A DNA stretch of 64,000 nucleotides. Source: Muribaculaceae bacterium. Its GTDB lineage: Bacteria; Bacteroidota; Bacteroidia; Bacteroidales; Muribaculaceae. Under the pieces are notes generated by a model. The model searched no databases and was not told the DNA's origin. It worked only from the letters and a program-made list of their open reading frames with translations. The stretch is from positions 1 to 64,000 of the forward strand of contig JAFQAS010000050.1 of NCBI GenBank assembly GCA_017399915.1. The letters are read 5' to 3'. Numbering within the stretch: position 1 is the first letter of the stretch; each line of letters opens with the position of its first letter. A program made the translations under genes and the position numbers. Positions 36,784 through 46,041 of this stretch are shown here, in pieces.

Positions 36784-37512
36784 TTATTTATTCGCCTTTA
36801 ATATTATTTCAATTTCTTCTTTTAAATAAGGTAGGTCGATGAGGTGATAACGATCGTTTGAGGGGTGGAATACCGCAAGGCGATTTTTGCTTACGAAGAT
36901 ATCATACTTTTTTTCAAGGATATATCTATACATGCTCACTTGCAAAGCATAATGATAGTAGGTGGTGTCGGGAATGTGTGAAATAGGAGGGAGTGCGGTT
37001 TTATGCCAAGGATTGTCTATTTCTACAATACCATTTTTTACGAGTTTTTCACTACGTTTCCAATCATATATGGTGAATTCTCCATTTTGATATTCAAGAA
37101 AATCGAGAGTGCCGGCAATGCCATATTCTTCGTAGAATATGCGCCATTCGGTGCGGAAAGGGTGTAAGGTGTGTTCTTTGGCAAACTGAAGAAACAAATC
37201 AAACGTTTCATCACTTTCGCTTGCGATACCCATATAATATTTTTCGATTTTGTCGTGCATGGCAGTTCCCAGCTCGCAAGCACGTTGAGCCTTCGCTGCC
37301 CATTGAGCTTTGAGTATTTCGGGAGTTGTGCCCAGCTGAGGAGCTTTTTTAGCAGCCCAATAATCGGCATCAAATTTAGGGAAACACTTCTCAATAAGGG
37401 TTGTGGCTGAAATTAGCTCTCTTCCTTCAAAAGTGTATCTATGTTCTTCTTCATTAAAATGGATTAATGAATCACGATGGTGAGCGTTTTGATTATTGTA
37501 GCTTAATGTCAT
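36784..37512 (-). CDS. PD-(D/E)XK superfamily nuclease
   Basis: 242 residues. The nuclease core shows a His/Glu helix (LGTAMHDKIEKYY), the active-site signature GTLDFLEYQNGEFTIYDWKRS (Asp, then D-W-K for the (D/E)XK), and YHYALQVSMYRYILE, the QxxxY motif of RecB/AddB/Cas4-type exonucleases. It has no helicase or Cas neighbour, so it is a stand-alone protein. A TATCTTTG box at 37529-37536 (minus strand) lies just upstream. Confidence 0.85.
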   Translation of the reverse strand: MTLSYNNQNAHHRDSLIHFNEEEHRYTFEGRELISATTLIEKCFPKFDADYWAAKKAPQLGTTPEILKAQWAAKAQRACELGTAMHDKIEKYYMGIASESDETFDLFLQFAKEHTLHPFRTEWRIFYEEYGIAGTLDFLEYQNGEFTIYDWKRSEKLVKNGIVEIDNPWHKTALPPISHIPDTTYYHYALQVSMYRYILEKKYDIFVSKNRLAVFHPSNDRYHLIDLPYLKEEIEIILKANK

Positions 37513-37674
37513 AGATGAAATTTTTTTACAAAGATAGTTAATGAGCGGGAGTAGTGAAAATTTAGAGCGTGGTTTTGTTGTGATTTAATCGCATTAATGA
37601 AATAATATATATATATTTGTGGTAATTGAATTTTATATAAGATTTGTAGTGATTAACTAATAAAAAAAGATATT

Positions 37675-38205
37675 ATGAAAAAGGTATTATTTGTTTTTGC
37701 ATTGTTAGTGGTAAGTGTGCCTCAGTTTTTATATGCCATTGGCATAAGCGAGGAGAAGTTGTATGGCGAATGGGTTATGCCTGAAAAAGATGGCAGCTCG
37801 CTTACATTGGAATTATCGACCGATGGCGAGTATGGAATGGCTACCTTGATGCAGCCTATTAAATATGTAGAAGGTGGGATAGGTGCGCAATATAAATTAT
37901 ATATGTATGTGCCTGTATATTGGTCATTGAATGGCGCCCAATTAGATGTGCAGTTCGTTACGCATAATTTTGATACAGAAATCGAATTGGTGAAATATAT
38001 CGGGGTGACAGAGTCGCAAGCCGAAAATGAATATGCTTATGATTTCGAACAATTAGAACAGGCATTAATCAATGACTTTGAAAATAATATGGCGATGGAA
38101 ACCAATCCGAGATTTGTCTTTAAAATCGTGTCGGTCAATTCATCGGCAATGGTAGTGAATCCACGCGGAAGCAAAATGCGAAAGACATTTAAAAGAGTGA
38201 GATAA
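37675..38205 (+). CDS. Exported protein of unknown function
   Basis: 176 residues, signal peptide 1-21 (FLYAIG). The start of the mature chain, LYGEWVMPEKDGSSLTLEL, resembles lipocalin-like small beta-barrels of Bacteroidota, but the match is weak. A TATATTTG box at 37612-37619 may be its promoter. It ends 5 bases from the convergent folB. Confidence 0.65.
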   Translation: MKKVLFVFALLVVSVPQFLYAIGISEEKLYGEWVMPEKDGSSLTLELSTDGEYGMATLMQPIKYVEGGIGAQYKLYMYVPVYWSLNGAQLDVQFVTHNFDTEIELVKYIGVTESQAENEYAYDFEQLEQALINDFENNMAMETNPRFVFKIVSVNSSAMVVNPRGSKMRKTFKRVR

Positions 38206-38210
38206 TATTT

Positions 38211-38570
38211 TTACCACTTGTAGGTAACGGCGACCGACTCGATTTGAGTGTTAGGAATGGGGGGCGATAACTTTTCGATAGTTATTGTCCCTCCTTCTAT
38301 TAGGGGGTATTGTAAAGCGAGAGAGGCACGAATGCGCTCAATTACATTTTCAATTAAGCGTGATGGTGTTTTCATTATATTTTGGATTGTTTCTATGACC
38401 TCGGCATAGTTGAGTGTGCCCGACAAATTGTCGTTCTTCATCGCACTTAAAATGGGGTAGTATAATTTCACACTTACAAGGAAATTATTGCCTACACGAT
38501 GTTCTTGATCGAGAACACCGTGATAGGCATATACTTTAAGTTTGTTTATTTCAATGCAACCTCTTGGCAT
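38211..38570 (-). CDS. folB: Dihydroneopterin aldolase
   Basis: 119 residues. Folate synthesis: cleaves dihydroneopterin to 6-hydroxymethyl-dihydropterin. Typical start IEINKLKVYAYHGVLDQEHRVGNNFLV with the active Glu in DQE, TLNYAEVIETI, and LIENVIERI. The strand TITIEKLSPPIP closes the tunnelling fold. It is 29 bases downstream of rnr on the same strand. Confidence 0.94.
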   Translation of the reverse strand: MPRGCIEINKLKVYAYHGVLDQEHRVGNNFLVSVKLYYPILSAMKNDNLSGTLNYAEVIETIQNIMKTPSRLIENVIERIRASLALQYPLIEGGTITIEKLSPPIPNTQIESVAVTYKW

Positions 38571-38599
38571 AGTTCTATATTCTTGAATAGTTGGTTATG

Positions 38600-40843
38600 T
38601 TATCTGCGTTTATTCTTTTTGCCACGGCCTTTTGGAGTGGGCTGGTTAAGAGCTTGCGCCACTGAAACTTTTTTGCCAATGGCGTCTTCGTCGCGGCGAG
38701 GGTGGCGCTCATCTACTATTGCGAAGTCGATTTGTTTGCGTTCGATATTAGCGCGTGCCACTTGTATTGTGATTTTATCACCAAGTCGATAGCGGGTGTT
38801 GGTGTGGCGGCCTACTATGCTGTAATTTTTTTCGTCAAATTCGTAATAGTCGTCGGTGAGGTCGCGAATAGGCACCATGCCTTCGCATTTATTGCTGTCG
38901 AGTTCTACATATATTCCCCACTCGGTAACGCCTGAGATAACACCTTCGTACACTTCGCCAAGGTGGTCGGCAAGGAATTCAACTTGTTTGTATTTTATCG
39001 ACGCTCTTTCGGCATTGGCAGCGAGTTGCTCCATGCTTGAAGAGTGTTTGCATTGGTCTTCAAGTTTGTCTACATTCACACTGCGTCCGCCATTAAGGTA
39101 TTTGTCGAGTAGTCGATGCACCATCATGTCGGGATATCGGCGGATAGGAGAGGTGAAGTGGGTGTAATATTCAAATCCCAATCCGTAGTGACCGACATTT
39201 ACGGTTGTATATACCGCTTTTGCCATTGCTCTGATGGCTATTGTTGATAAGAAATTTTCTTCGCCCTTGCCTTTTAGTTCGCCCAACATTCGGTTGATTG
39301 AACGGTTTACGTCGCGAGCCGAGCCTGAGTCTTTGACTTTGTAGCCAAAAGTGCGTGAAAGTTTTGCGAGTTCCGATAGCTTCTCGGGGTCGGGCTCATC
39401 GTGAACACGATACACAAAAGCTTTCGCTTTCTTCTTGCCGCTCACACAGCCTATTTCACGAGCCACTGTTTTGTTGGCAAGCAACATAAACTCTTCGATG
39501 AGTTTGTTGGCGTCTTTCGACTCTTTGAAGAATACTCCTATAGGGTGTCCGGTTTCATCGATGTCGAAACGCACTTCGCAACGGTTGAATTCAACCGAGC
39601 CGTTTTCGTAACGTTCTTTGCGTAGAATTTTTGCCAATCGATCGAGGGTGAGGATCTCTTGAGAATATTCGCCATAGCCCGATTCGATTATTTCTTGAGC
39701 CTCTTCGTAGGTGAATCGGCGATTGCTTTCAATTACAGTGCGAGCGATTTTATGACTGATCACTCTTGCATTGTCGTCCATCTCAAATATGCAAGAGAAA
39801 GCGAGTTTTTCTTCATTAGGGCGCAATGAGCAAATGCCATTGCAAAGGTGCTCGGGTAGCATTGGCACTACACGATCCACGAGGTATACCGATGTGGCAC
39901 GGCTTTCGGCTTCGCGGTCGATGATTGAGCCGGGTTTCACATAGTGGGTCACATCGGCGATGTGTACACCTATTTCGTAGTTGCCATTTGGTAATCGAGT
40001 GAGTGAAAGCGCATCGTCAAAGTCTTTGGCGTCGCGAGGGTCGATAGTGAAAGTGGTCGACTTTCTCATGTCGATGCGCGATGCGATTATTTCGGGAGTG
40101 ATGCCGGCATCGATTTTGTTAGCTGCACGTTCCACTGCTTCGGGATATTTATATGGCAACCCATATTCGGCAAGAATGGCATGGATTTCGGCATTGTTTT
40201 CGCCATGGCGGCCGAGAATGTCGATAACTTCCCCTTTTGGATTTTTGTCGTCATCGGGCCAATCGGTGATTTTTACAATAGCCTTATCTCCGGTTTTGCC
40301 GTTTTTTAGTTTTGCTTTAGGGATAAATATGTCAACGGCAAGGAATTTTGAGTCGGTGAGGAGGTAGCCGTAGTGTTTCTCGACTTTTAATTGGCCAATA
40401 AACACTTGGTCTTTCTTTTCGATGATTTCCACAACCTCGGCTTCGGGTTCGGCTCCACGGCGGTGAGCGGCGATATTTACTTTCACTTTGTCGCCATTTA
40501 GAGCGTGCATCGAATTGCGCTCAGCAACAAAGATTGCTTCGCCGTCATCGTCGGTGATCACACTATTCTTTCCGTTGCTGCGACGCACAAAGATGCCTGT
40601 GGCAAAATTGGTGCGCATAGGCGCTTTGTATTTTCCCGGAGAGGTTTCGATTAATTCGCCATCAAAGGCCATTTCGGCAAGAGTGAGCGCAACGGCGCGT
40701 TGTTGCTTTGGGGTAGATGCTCCAATGGCATGTGAAACTTGTTTGTAGTTAAAAGTGTTATTTTTTTGTTGATTAATGAACTCTTTTACAAGTTGAGCTA
40801 ATTTAGCTGCGCTGTTTTTCTTTGATGATCGTGCCATAATCAA
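38600..40843 (-). CDS. rnr: Ribonuclease R
   Basis: 747 residues. A processive 3'-5' exoribonuclease for structured RNA. Cold-shock domains (about 75-240; GYLLTDSKFLAVDIFIP), the RNB core with four Asp in FTIDPRDAKDFDDALS, HYGLGFEYYTHFTSPIRRYPD and an S1 domain near 640-720 (GVISGVTEWGIYVELD). It ends in a basic tail (PKGRGKKNKRR). Met at 40837 is an alternative start. Confidence 0.95.
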   Translation of the reverse strand: MIMARSSKKNSAAKLAQLVKEFINQQKNNTFNYKQVSHAIGASTPKQQRAVALTLAEMAFDGELIETSPGKYKAPMRTNFATGIFVRRSNGKNSVITDDDGEAIFVAERNSMHALNGDKVKVNIAAHRRGAEPEAEVVEIIEKKDQVFIGQLKVEKHYGYLLTDSKFLAVDIFIPKAKLKNGKTGDKAIVKITDWPDDDKNPKGEVIDILGRHGENNAEIHAILAEYGLPYKYPEAVERAANKIDAGITPEIIASRIDMRKSTTFTIDPRDAKDFDDALSLTRLPNGNYEIGVHIADVTHYVKPGSIIDREAESRATSVYLVDRVVPMLPEHLCNGICSLRPNEEKLAFSCIFEMDDNARVISHKIARTVIESNRRFTYEEAQEIIESGYGEYSQEILTLDRLAKILRKERYENGSVEFNRCEVRFDIDETGHPIGVFFKESKDANKLIEEFMLLANKTVAREIGCVSGKKKAKAFVYRVHDEPDPEKLSELAKLSRTFGYKVKDSGSARDVNRSINRMLGELKGKGEENFLSTIAIRAMAKAVYTTVNVGHYGLGFEYYTHFTSPIRRYPDMMVHRLLDKYLNGGRSVNVDKLEDQCKHSSSMEQLAANAERASIKYKQVEFLADHLGEVYEGVISGVTEWGIYVELDSNKCEGMVPIRDLTDDYYEFDEKNYSIVGRHTNTRYRLGDKITIQVARANIERKQIDFAIVDERHPRRDEDAIGKKVSVAQALNQPTPKGRGKKNKRR

Positions 40844-40861
40844 ATTGTTGTTTAGTGGTTA

Positions 40862-40897
40862 ACAAAAAAAACGCGCCGTAGAGTTGCGGCGCGTTTT
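40862..40897 (-). terminator. Terminator of gyrB
   Basis: AAAACGCGCCG pairs with CGGCGCGTTTT, with a T run on the minus strand. It lies 10 bases after the gyrB stop. Confidence 0.85.
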
Positions 40898-40907
40898 ATA
40901 TTGTGAA

Positions 40908-42839
40908 TTACGCGTCGATGTTAGCGTAATTAGCGTTAGCTTCGATGAAGTCGCGTCGCGGAGCCACATCTTCGCCCATAAGCATCGAGAAGATGCGGTC
41001 GGCTTCGGCGGCGTCGCTGATGTTGACTTGCTTCAACATTCGTTGTTCGGGATCCATGGTGGTGTCGCGAAGTTCTTCGGCACTCATTTCACCAAGACCT
41101 TTATAGCGTTGAACTTTAGTTTTGTCGCCATGACGAGCAATGAATTGTTGCACTTGGAGGTCGGTCCAGCAATATTCCTCAACTTTACCTCGGCTACATT
41201 TATACAATGGAGGAGTGGCAAGGTAGAGATATCCGTTTTCGATAATTGGTCGCATACGACGGAAGAAGAATGTCATTAACAATGTTGCAATGTGGCTACC
41301 ATCGACATCGGCATCGGTCATGATGATGATCTTATGATATGCGAGGCGAGATAGGTTCACTTGAGTTTTATCTTCTTCGGTGCCAATCGTTACACGCATA
41401 GCGCGGAAAAGGTTGGCGATTTCTTCGTTGTCAAATATTTTGTGTTCCATAGCCTTTTCCACATTGAGGATTTTACCACGCAATGGAAGGATAGCTTGGA
41501 ATGTACGGTCGCGACCTTGTTTTGCTGTACCGCCTGCAGAGTCCCCTTCGACAATGAATAATTCGCAATCTTCGGCAGTGCGTGATGAGCAGTCGGCAAG
41601 CTTGCCGGGTAGGCCACCACCGCTAAGAGGTGATTTGCGAAGGATTTTTGCGCGGGCATTATATGCTGCATGGCGTGCTTGTGCGGCAACGATAACTTTT
41701 TCAACGATAGTTTTTGCTTGCTTTGGATGCTCTTCGAGGTAATTGCGAAGGGCTTCGCTTACGGCTTGTTGTACGGCTCCGATAACTTCGTTGTTGCCAA
41801 GCTTGGTTTTTGTTTGACCTTCAAATTGAGGTTCCATCACTTTTACCGAAATAACGGCAGTTACACCTTGACGGAAGTCGTCGCTCGCAATCTCAATCTT
41901 GATTTTGTCGAGCATTTTGTTGTCTTCGGCATATTTCTTCAAGGTTGCAGTCAAGCCGCGACGGAAACCTGTTAAGTGAGTACCACCTTCAATGGTGTTG
42001 ATGTTGTTTACATAAGAGTAAACATTTTCGTTGAAAGTGTTGTTGTAGGTCAATGCTACTTCAACAGGAATGCCTTGACGCTCGGTGTTGAGGTGGATTA
42101 CATCGTTGATGAGTGATTCTTTGTTGCCATCGATATATTCAACAAATTCGCGAAGACCATCTTGAGAGTAGAATGTCTCGTTTTTAGCTACCCCGTTTTC
42201 GTCAACTACACGCTTGTCGGTCAATTTCAATGTTATGCCGGCATTAAGGAATGCTAAGTCGCGGAGACGATTTGCAAGCGTGTTGTAATCGTAGACGGTT
42301 TCGGTGAAAATTGAGCTGTCGGGCAAGAATGTGACACTTGTTCCGGTGTGGTCGGTGTCGCCTACAACGCGAAGCTCGGTTGTGGGCTTGCCATAGGCGT
42401 ATTCTTGAACGTGGATTTTGCCACCACGATGCACCTCGGCTTTTAGGTATGATGAAAGCGCGTTTACACACGACACACCCACACCATGGAGACCTCCCGA
42501 CACTTTGTAAGAGCCTTTGTCGAATTTACCTCCGGCGTGAAGCACTGTCAATACTACTTCAAGCGCGCTTTTGTTCTCTTTTTCGTGCATGTCGACAGGG
42601 ATACCGCGACCATTGTCGACAACTGTGATTGAGTTGTTCTCGTTGATTGTAACATCGATATTGTTGGCATGACCGGCAAGGGCTTCGTCGATTGAGTTGT
42701 CGACTACTTCATACACCAAGTGGTGTAGCCCTTTGACGCTGATGTCGCCAATGTACATTGCAGGACGTTTGCGCACTGCTTCCAAGCCTTCAAGGACCTG
42801 AATATTACTGGCGCTATATTCCTCTTCTAATTCTGCCAT
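40908..42839 (-). CDS. gyrB: DNA gyrase subunit B
   Basis: 643 residues. GHKL ATPase (EVVDNSIDEALAG, VVDNGRGIPVD, GGLHGVGVSCVNALS), transducer, then TOPRIM with EGDSAGGTAKQGRDR and MTDADVDGSHIATLL, and the C-terminal QRYKGLGEMS. The length matches GyrB of Bacteroidota. GyrA is not in the window. ParE is less likely from the RPAMYIGD and QRYKGLGEM forms. Confidence 0.94.
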   Translation of the reverse strand: MAELEEEYSASNIQVLEGLEAVRKRPAMYIGDISVKGLHHLVYEVVDNSIDEALAGHANNIDVTINENNSITVVDNGRGIPVDMHEKENKSALEVVLTVLHAGGKFDKGSYKVSGGLHGVGVSCVNALSSYLKAEVHRGGKIHVQEYAYGKPTTELRVVGDTDHTGTSVTFLPDSSIFTETVYDYNTLANRLRDLAFLNAGITLKLTDKRVVDENGVAKNETFYSQDGLREFVEYIDGNKESLINDVIHLNTERQGIPVEVALTYNNTFNENVYSYVNNINTIEGGTHLTGFRRGLTATLKKYAEDNKMLDKIKIEIASDDFRQGVTAVISVKVMEPQFEGQTKTKLGNNEVIGAVQQAVSEALRNYLEEHPKQAKTIVEKVIVAAQARHAAYNARAKILRKSPLSGGGLPGKLADCSSRTAEDCELFIVEGDSAGGTAKQGRDRTFQAILPLRGKILNVEKAMEHKIFDNEEIANLFRAMRVTIGTEEDKTQVNLSRLAYHKIIIMTDADVDGSHIATLLMTFFFRRMRPIIENGYLYLATPPLYKCSRGKVEEYCWTDLQVQQFIARHGDKTKVQRYKGLGEMSAEELRDTTMDPEQRMLKQVNISDAAEADRIFSMLMGEDVAPRRDFIEANANYANIDA

Positions 42840-42921
42840 AAATTTGGAGTCTTATTTTATTGTTTTTTCGTTTTTTACCTTGTGTTATGAGGGGAGATGA
42901 AAACCCTTCTTTTCAGCTAAC

Positions 42922-42952
42922 AAAGATACTAAAATTTTATTTTTTGACAAAA
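42922..42952 (-). promoter_or_regulatory. Promoter of gyrB
   Basis: On the minus strand TTTG (42952-42949), a 19-base spacer and TATCTTTG (42929-42922). Start would lie about 75 bases before the ATG. Confidence 0.75.
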
Positions 42953-43038
42953 TTTTTTACCCATAGAATGGACTACTTTTTTAGATATTGCAAAATATAA
43001 CTTAATAGTGAAAAAATGTAAAATTATATATGCCTCTA

Positions 43039-43069
43039 TTGCACGATTAAAAAATAGTATCTACCTTTG
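43039..43069 (+). promoter_or_regulatory. Promoter of tRNA-Pro
   Basis: TTG (43039-43041), a 20-base spacer and TACCTTTG (43062-43069). tRNA begins 20 bases after the box. Confidence 0.7.
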
Positions 43070-43088
43070 CACCGCTTTTAAGGCAAAC

Positions 43089-43163
43089 CGGGGTGTAGCT
43101 CAGCCAGGTTAGAGTACGCGTCTGGGGGGCGTGTGGTCGGAAGTTCGAATCTTCTCACCCCGA
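43089..43163 (+). tRNA. tRNA-Pro (anticodon GGG)
   Basis: 75 bases. Acceptor CGGGGTG/CACCCCG, D arm GCTC/GAGT, anticodon loop CTGGGGG giving GGG (reads CCC/CCT), T arm with AGTTCGAATCT. CCA is not encoded. Confidence 0.93.
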
Positions 43164-43169
43164 CTGGCT

Positions 43170-43208
43170 AAAGAGTCTCAACGATTTCGTTGAGACTCTT
43201 TTTTTTTG
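43170..43208 (+). terminator. Terminator of tRNA-Pro
   Basis: AAAGAGTCTCAACG pairs with CGTTGAGACTCTTT (14 bases, 4-base loop), followed by a long T run. Confidence 0.9.
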
Positions 43209-43366
43209 TATGGGTGCAGCTTGTTATCCGGAGAGGTTGCCACTCATAATCAAATGGTTATTGCCTCAATATGCCTTGTGAACAGAATTTTCAGGCAACA
43301 CTTACCCGAGCTGCGCACGATTTGTGAGTAGCTAAATTATTTGTGTAAAGGGTTGCAAAAATGGGG

Positions 43367-43690
43367 TTACGACACTACTTTTAGGCCGATGATAGATGCG
43401 AAGAGGGTGAAGATGAAGAATAGACGGAGGAAGTTTGTGGGTTCTTTGAACACGAAGATGCCTATTAGAGCGGTGCCGAGTGCGCCAATGCCTGTCCATA
43501 TTGCGTAGGCTGTGCCAATAGGGAGTGTTTGTATGGCTTTGGCAAGCAGTCCCATGCTCAGAATGGTGGAGATTACAAATCCTGCAATCCATAGATAAAA
43601 TTCGATGCCTTCGGTATCTTTGGTCTTGCCAAGGCAAAAAGTCATGGCAACTTCAAACAGTCCGGCAATAAATAGTATTATCCAATTCAT
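43367..43690 (-). CDS. SMR-family exporter, SugE/Gdx-like
   Basis: 107 residues with four membrane helices. The conserved Glu is in ILFIAGLFEVAMTFCLG; other marks are GTAYAIWTGIGALGTALIG. This SugE-like form often exports guanidinium, while EmrE-type relatives export quaternary amines. No ykkC-type leader was recognised upstream. A dimer is expected. Confidence 0.88.
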   Translation of the reverse strand: MNWIILFIAGLFEVAMTFCLGKTKDTEGIEFYLWIAGFVISTILSMGLLAKAIQTLPIGTAYAIWTGIGALGTALIGIFVFKEPTNFLRLFFIFTLFASIIGLKVVS

Positions 43691-43708
43691 GAGAAACGAA
43701 CCCTTTTC

Positions 43709-45010
43709 TTATATCCAAGTGTGGTTTTTACGATAATGGATTTTGTTTTTCACCTTGTATATCGCATTGTAGAAAGGACGGGTTAATATGAGCCAAGGAA
43801 TGGTCATCATGAGGCGTCGAGATTTTAAAGCCGTCATTGCTTTTCGCCAAGTGATGATGAGAGGAATCCACAAAGCAAGGGCGAGGACAAATGTGAGTGC
43901 GAAGATGAATAGGGTGGGAATCAAATGTGGCAAGGCTGCGACTATGGCTAAGATGGAGGAAATAAGCCAAGCCCACGCTACGCAAGAGCAAGCTCCAAAG
44001 AATAATTGAGAGTTTTGTCGGAGGTATTTTGCTGTGTAATTATATCTTCGTTTTAAAATGTTGTGCGACACAACAGGGTGATGGAAGCAGCACTCAACGA
44101 TAGAGTCGTCAGATAGCTCTACAGCGGTGTTGCGGGGTGTGGTGATTTCGTTGATGAAAATGTCATCGTCGCCGAAATGAAGATTTAGTGAGCGAGAGAA
44201 GCCTTTGTTGTCGAAGAAGCAATTGCGACGATAGGCAAGGTTGTAGCTAAAGCCACGGAATGGAGCATTTCCTATTGCGGCCGATAGGTAAATGACAGCT
44301 TCGGCAGCGCGGTCGAAAGCACGACGGCGGCGTCCTTTAAATGTGTCGTTTTCAGCGTTGGGGGTTGCATATCCAATAACAACATCGATGCCATCTTTGA
44401 AGTTTCGAGTCATTAATGATAGCCAATGGCGGGAATTTACTCGAGAGTTGGCGTTTACGCACACAATAATGTCGTATCGTGCAGCTTTAATCCCTATGGT
44501 GAGAGCAAGTTTCTTTCTTGAAAGGTTGCGAGAACGATCGGGAGTGTATGTGTGATATAGGTTGGGGTAGGTTAATTGAAGTTCGCTCACCACATCGCTT
44601 GTAGATTCGGCCGACCCGTCATTAACAACGATAACCTCAAATGGGGCAGGATAGTCTTGCTTGAGTATTTGAGGAAGAAGCACGGCAAGGTTTGAAGCCT
44701 CATCATTGGAATATACAATAACCGAAGCCGATGGTAGCGGAGGAAGTAGTATAGAAGTTTCGGGCTCTTCGACGGAGAAATCGAGCATGAAAGGTGAGTC
44801 GGAGTCCTCTTCTTGAGCAGGTTCCTCTTCTTCGATTTGCTGAGCCGGGTTGTTGTTGATTATAGTTGGTTCGCAGTTTTTTTTGTGAGATGCAATGCGG
44901 GCAATGCGGGCACGATAAAATGTGAGCAAAAATATTGCGCATATCGTTGCAAGACACAAAAATACGATAGAAACAGGAGATATGTCGAAAGCAAAAAACT
45001 GTGCAAGCAT
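43709..45010 (-). CDS. Membrane glycosyltransferase family 2
   Basis: 433 residues. One N-terminal helix (13-32), an acidic linker with EEEEPAQEEDSDS (about 55-70), and a GT-A domain from about 95: VIVYSNDEASNLAVLLPQIL, EVIVVNDGSAES, ICVNANSRV in place of the usual DxD, and GDDDIFINEI. Two or three hydrophobic helices follow from about 340 to the end. Likely makes or extends a surface glycan. It diverges from the capsule operon. Confidence 0.85.
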   Translation of the reverse strand: MLAQFFAFDISPVSIVFLCLATICAIFLLTFYRARIARIASHKKNCEPTIINNNPAQQIEEEEPAQEEDSDSPFMLDFSVEEPETSILLPPLPSASVIVYSNDEASNLAVLLPQILKQDYPAPFEVIVVNDGSAESTSDVVSELQLTYPNLYHTYTPDRSRNLSRKKLALTIGIKAARYDIIVCVNANSRVNSRHWLSLMTRNFKDGIDVVIGYATPNAENDTFKGRRRRAFDRAAEAVIYLSAAIGNAPFRGFSYNLAYRRNCFFDNKGFSRSLNLHFGDDDIFINEITTPRNTAVELSDDSIVECCFHHPVVSHNILKRRYNYTAKYLRQNSQLFFGACSCVAWAWLISSILAIVAALPHLIPTLFIFALTFVLALALWIPLIITWRKAMTALKSRRLMMTIPWLILTRPFYNAIYKVKNKIHYRKNHTWI

Positions 45011-45134
45011 ATTGGTGAAAAATTTTAAGAGTGCAAAGTTACAAACATAATCTGTAAAATAAAAATAGAGCAGTAAAAAGAATAAGTGTTTTTTATTAAA
45101 TATGTAAAATCTTTTTTTTCGATGAGGAAATGAT

Positions 45135-45142
45135 TAACTTTG
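45135..45142 (+). promoter_or_regulatory. -7 box of the capsule operon promoter
   Basis: TAACTTTG at 45135-45142 is 64 bases before the first start codon. The -33 region is a T run (45112-45119), not a clean TTTG. It is the only plausible promoter before the long operon. Confidence 0.5.
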
Positions 45143-45205
45143 CAGTCGCAAAAAAAATATGACGTCTTTAATAATAATAGATGTTAAAGTGCGTTATAAA
45201 GTTAA

Positions 45206-46039
45206 ATGAGAAATATAATTTATAAAGCGAATATGAAATTACATTTGCTGTGCGCGGTTGTGTTGGCTGCTGTCGCACTTTCGTCATGTCAAACAGTATA
45301 TACAACTAAGTTGCCTTATTTTGAGGATATTGACTCTGCTCAAGTGGCACAAATGGCCGATAAGGACTATAGTATAAAGATAATTCCTGATGATGAATTG
45401 TTGATAACGGTTACTACCACGGTGCCGGCCGCATCGGCAATGTATAATTTGCCATTATCTAATCCTGCCACTCGTGACGCGGTGATCTCGGCAACACAAC
45501 CTCAGCAACAAACCTATATCGTTGATGCTAATGGAGATATTCAATTTCCTGTGTTGGGCAAAATGCATGTGGCAGGAATGACTACATTGCAGTTGAAAGA
45601 CGAATTGGAAAAACAAATAGGCAAAAACGTTTCTAACCCAATCGTGAGAGTGCAATTTGTTAATTTTAGAGTAAATGTGCTTGGTGAGGTGAAAACACCG
45701 GGTGCTATATCGGTGAAAAAAGAGCGTTTCTCAGTTCTTGATGCATTGGCCGAAGCGGGCGACTTGACTGAATATGGTGAACGTGAAAATGTGTTGCTTA
45801 TTCGCGAAGAGGGTGACAAGAAAATTTATTACCGATTTAATCTTAATAACTCAGATATTTTGACATCGCCATATTTCTATCTTAAACAAAATGATGTGAT
45901 TTACGTGGAACCTAACGAGATACGTCAAGAAAATGCGATGTATAATCAAAACAATTCATTTAAAATTTCGGTAGTGTCTACAATCGTAAGCGCTACCTCA
46001 GTTATTGTGTCATTAATCATTGCTCTTGCAGTTAAATAA
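45206..46039 (+). CDS. Polysaccharide export lipoprotein, Wza-like
   Basis: 277 residues; Met at 45233 (MKLHLL) gives a more typical lipoprotein signal. Lipobox VALSSC. Poly_export domain (IKIIPDDELLITV, QTYIVDANGDIQFPVLGKMHVAGMT), then an SLBB domain (FRVNVLGEVKTPGAISVKKERFSVLDALAEAGDLTEYG) and a C-terminal membrane segment. It forms the outer-membrane pore of a Wzy-dependent capsule or exopolysaccharide system. First gene of the operon; the Wzc-like gene begins 3 bases after its stop. Confidence 0.93.
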   Translation: MRNIIYKANMKLHLLCAVVLAAVALSSCQTVYTTKLPYFEDIDSAQVAQMADKDYSIKIIPDDELLITVTTTVPAASAMYNLPLSNPATRDAVISATQPQQQTYIVDANGDIQFPVLGKMHVAGMTTLQLKDELEKQIGKNVSNPIVRVQFVNFRVNVLGEVKTPGAISVKKERFSVLDALAEAGDLTEYGERENVLLIREEGDKKIYYRFNLNNSDILTSPYFYLKQNDVIYVEPNEIRQENAMYNQNNSFKISVVSTIVSATSVIVSLIIALAVK

Positions 46040-46041
46040 AA

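Noticed and set aside
36784..37512. Cas4 of a CRISPR system
   Set aside because: The nuclease core resembles Cas4/RecB but no cysteine cluster, other cas gene or repeat array is present.
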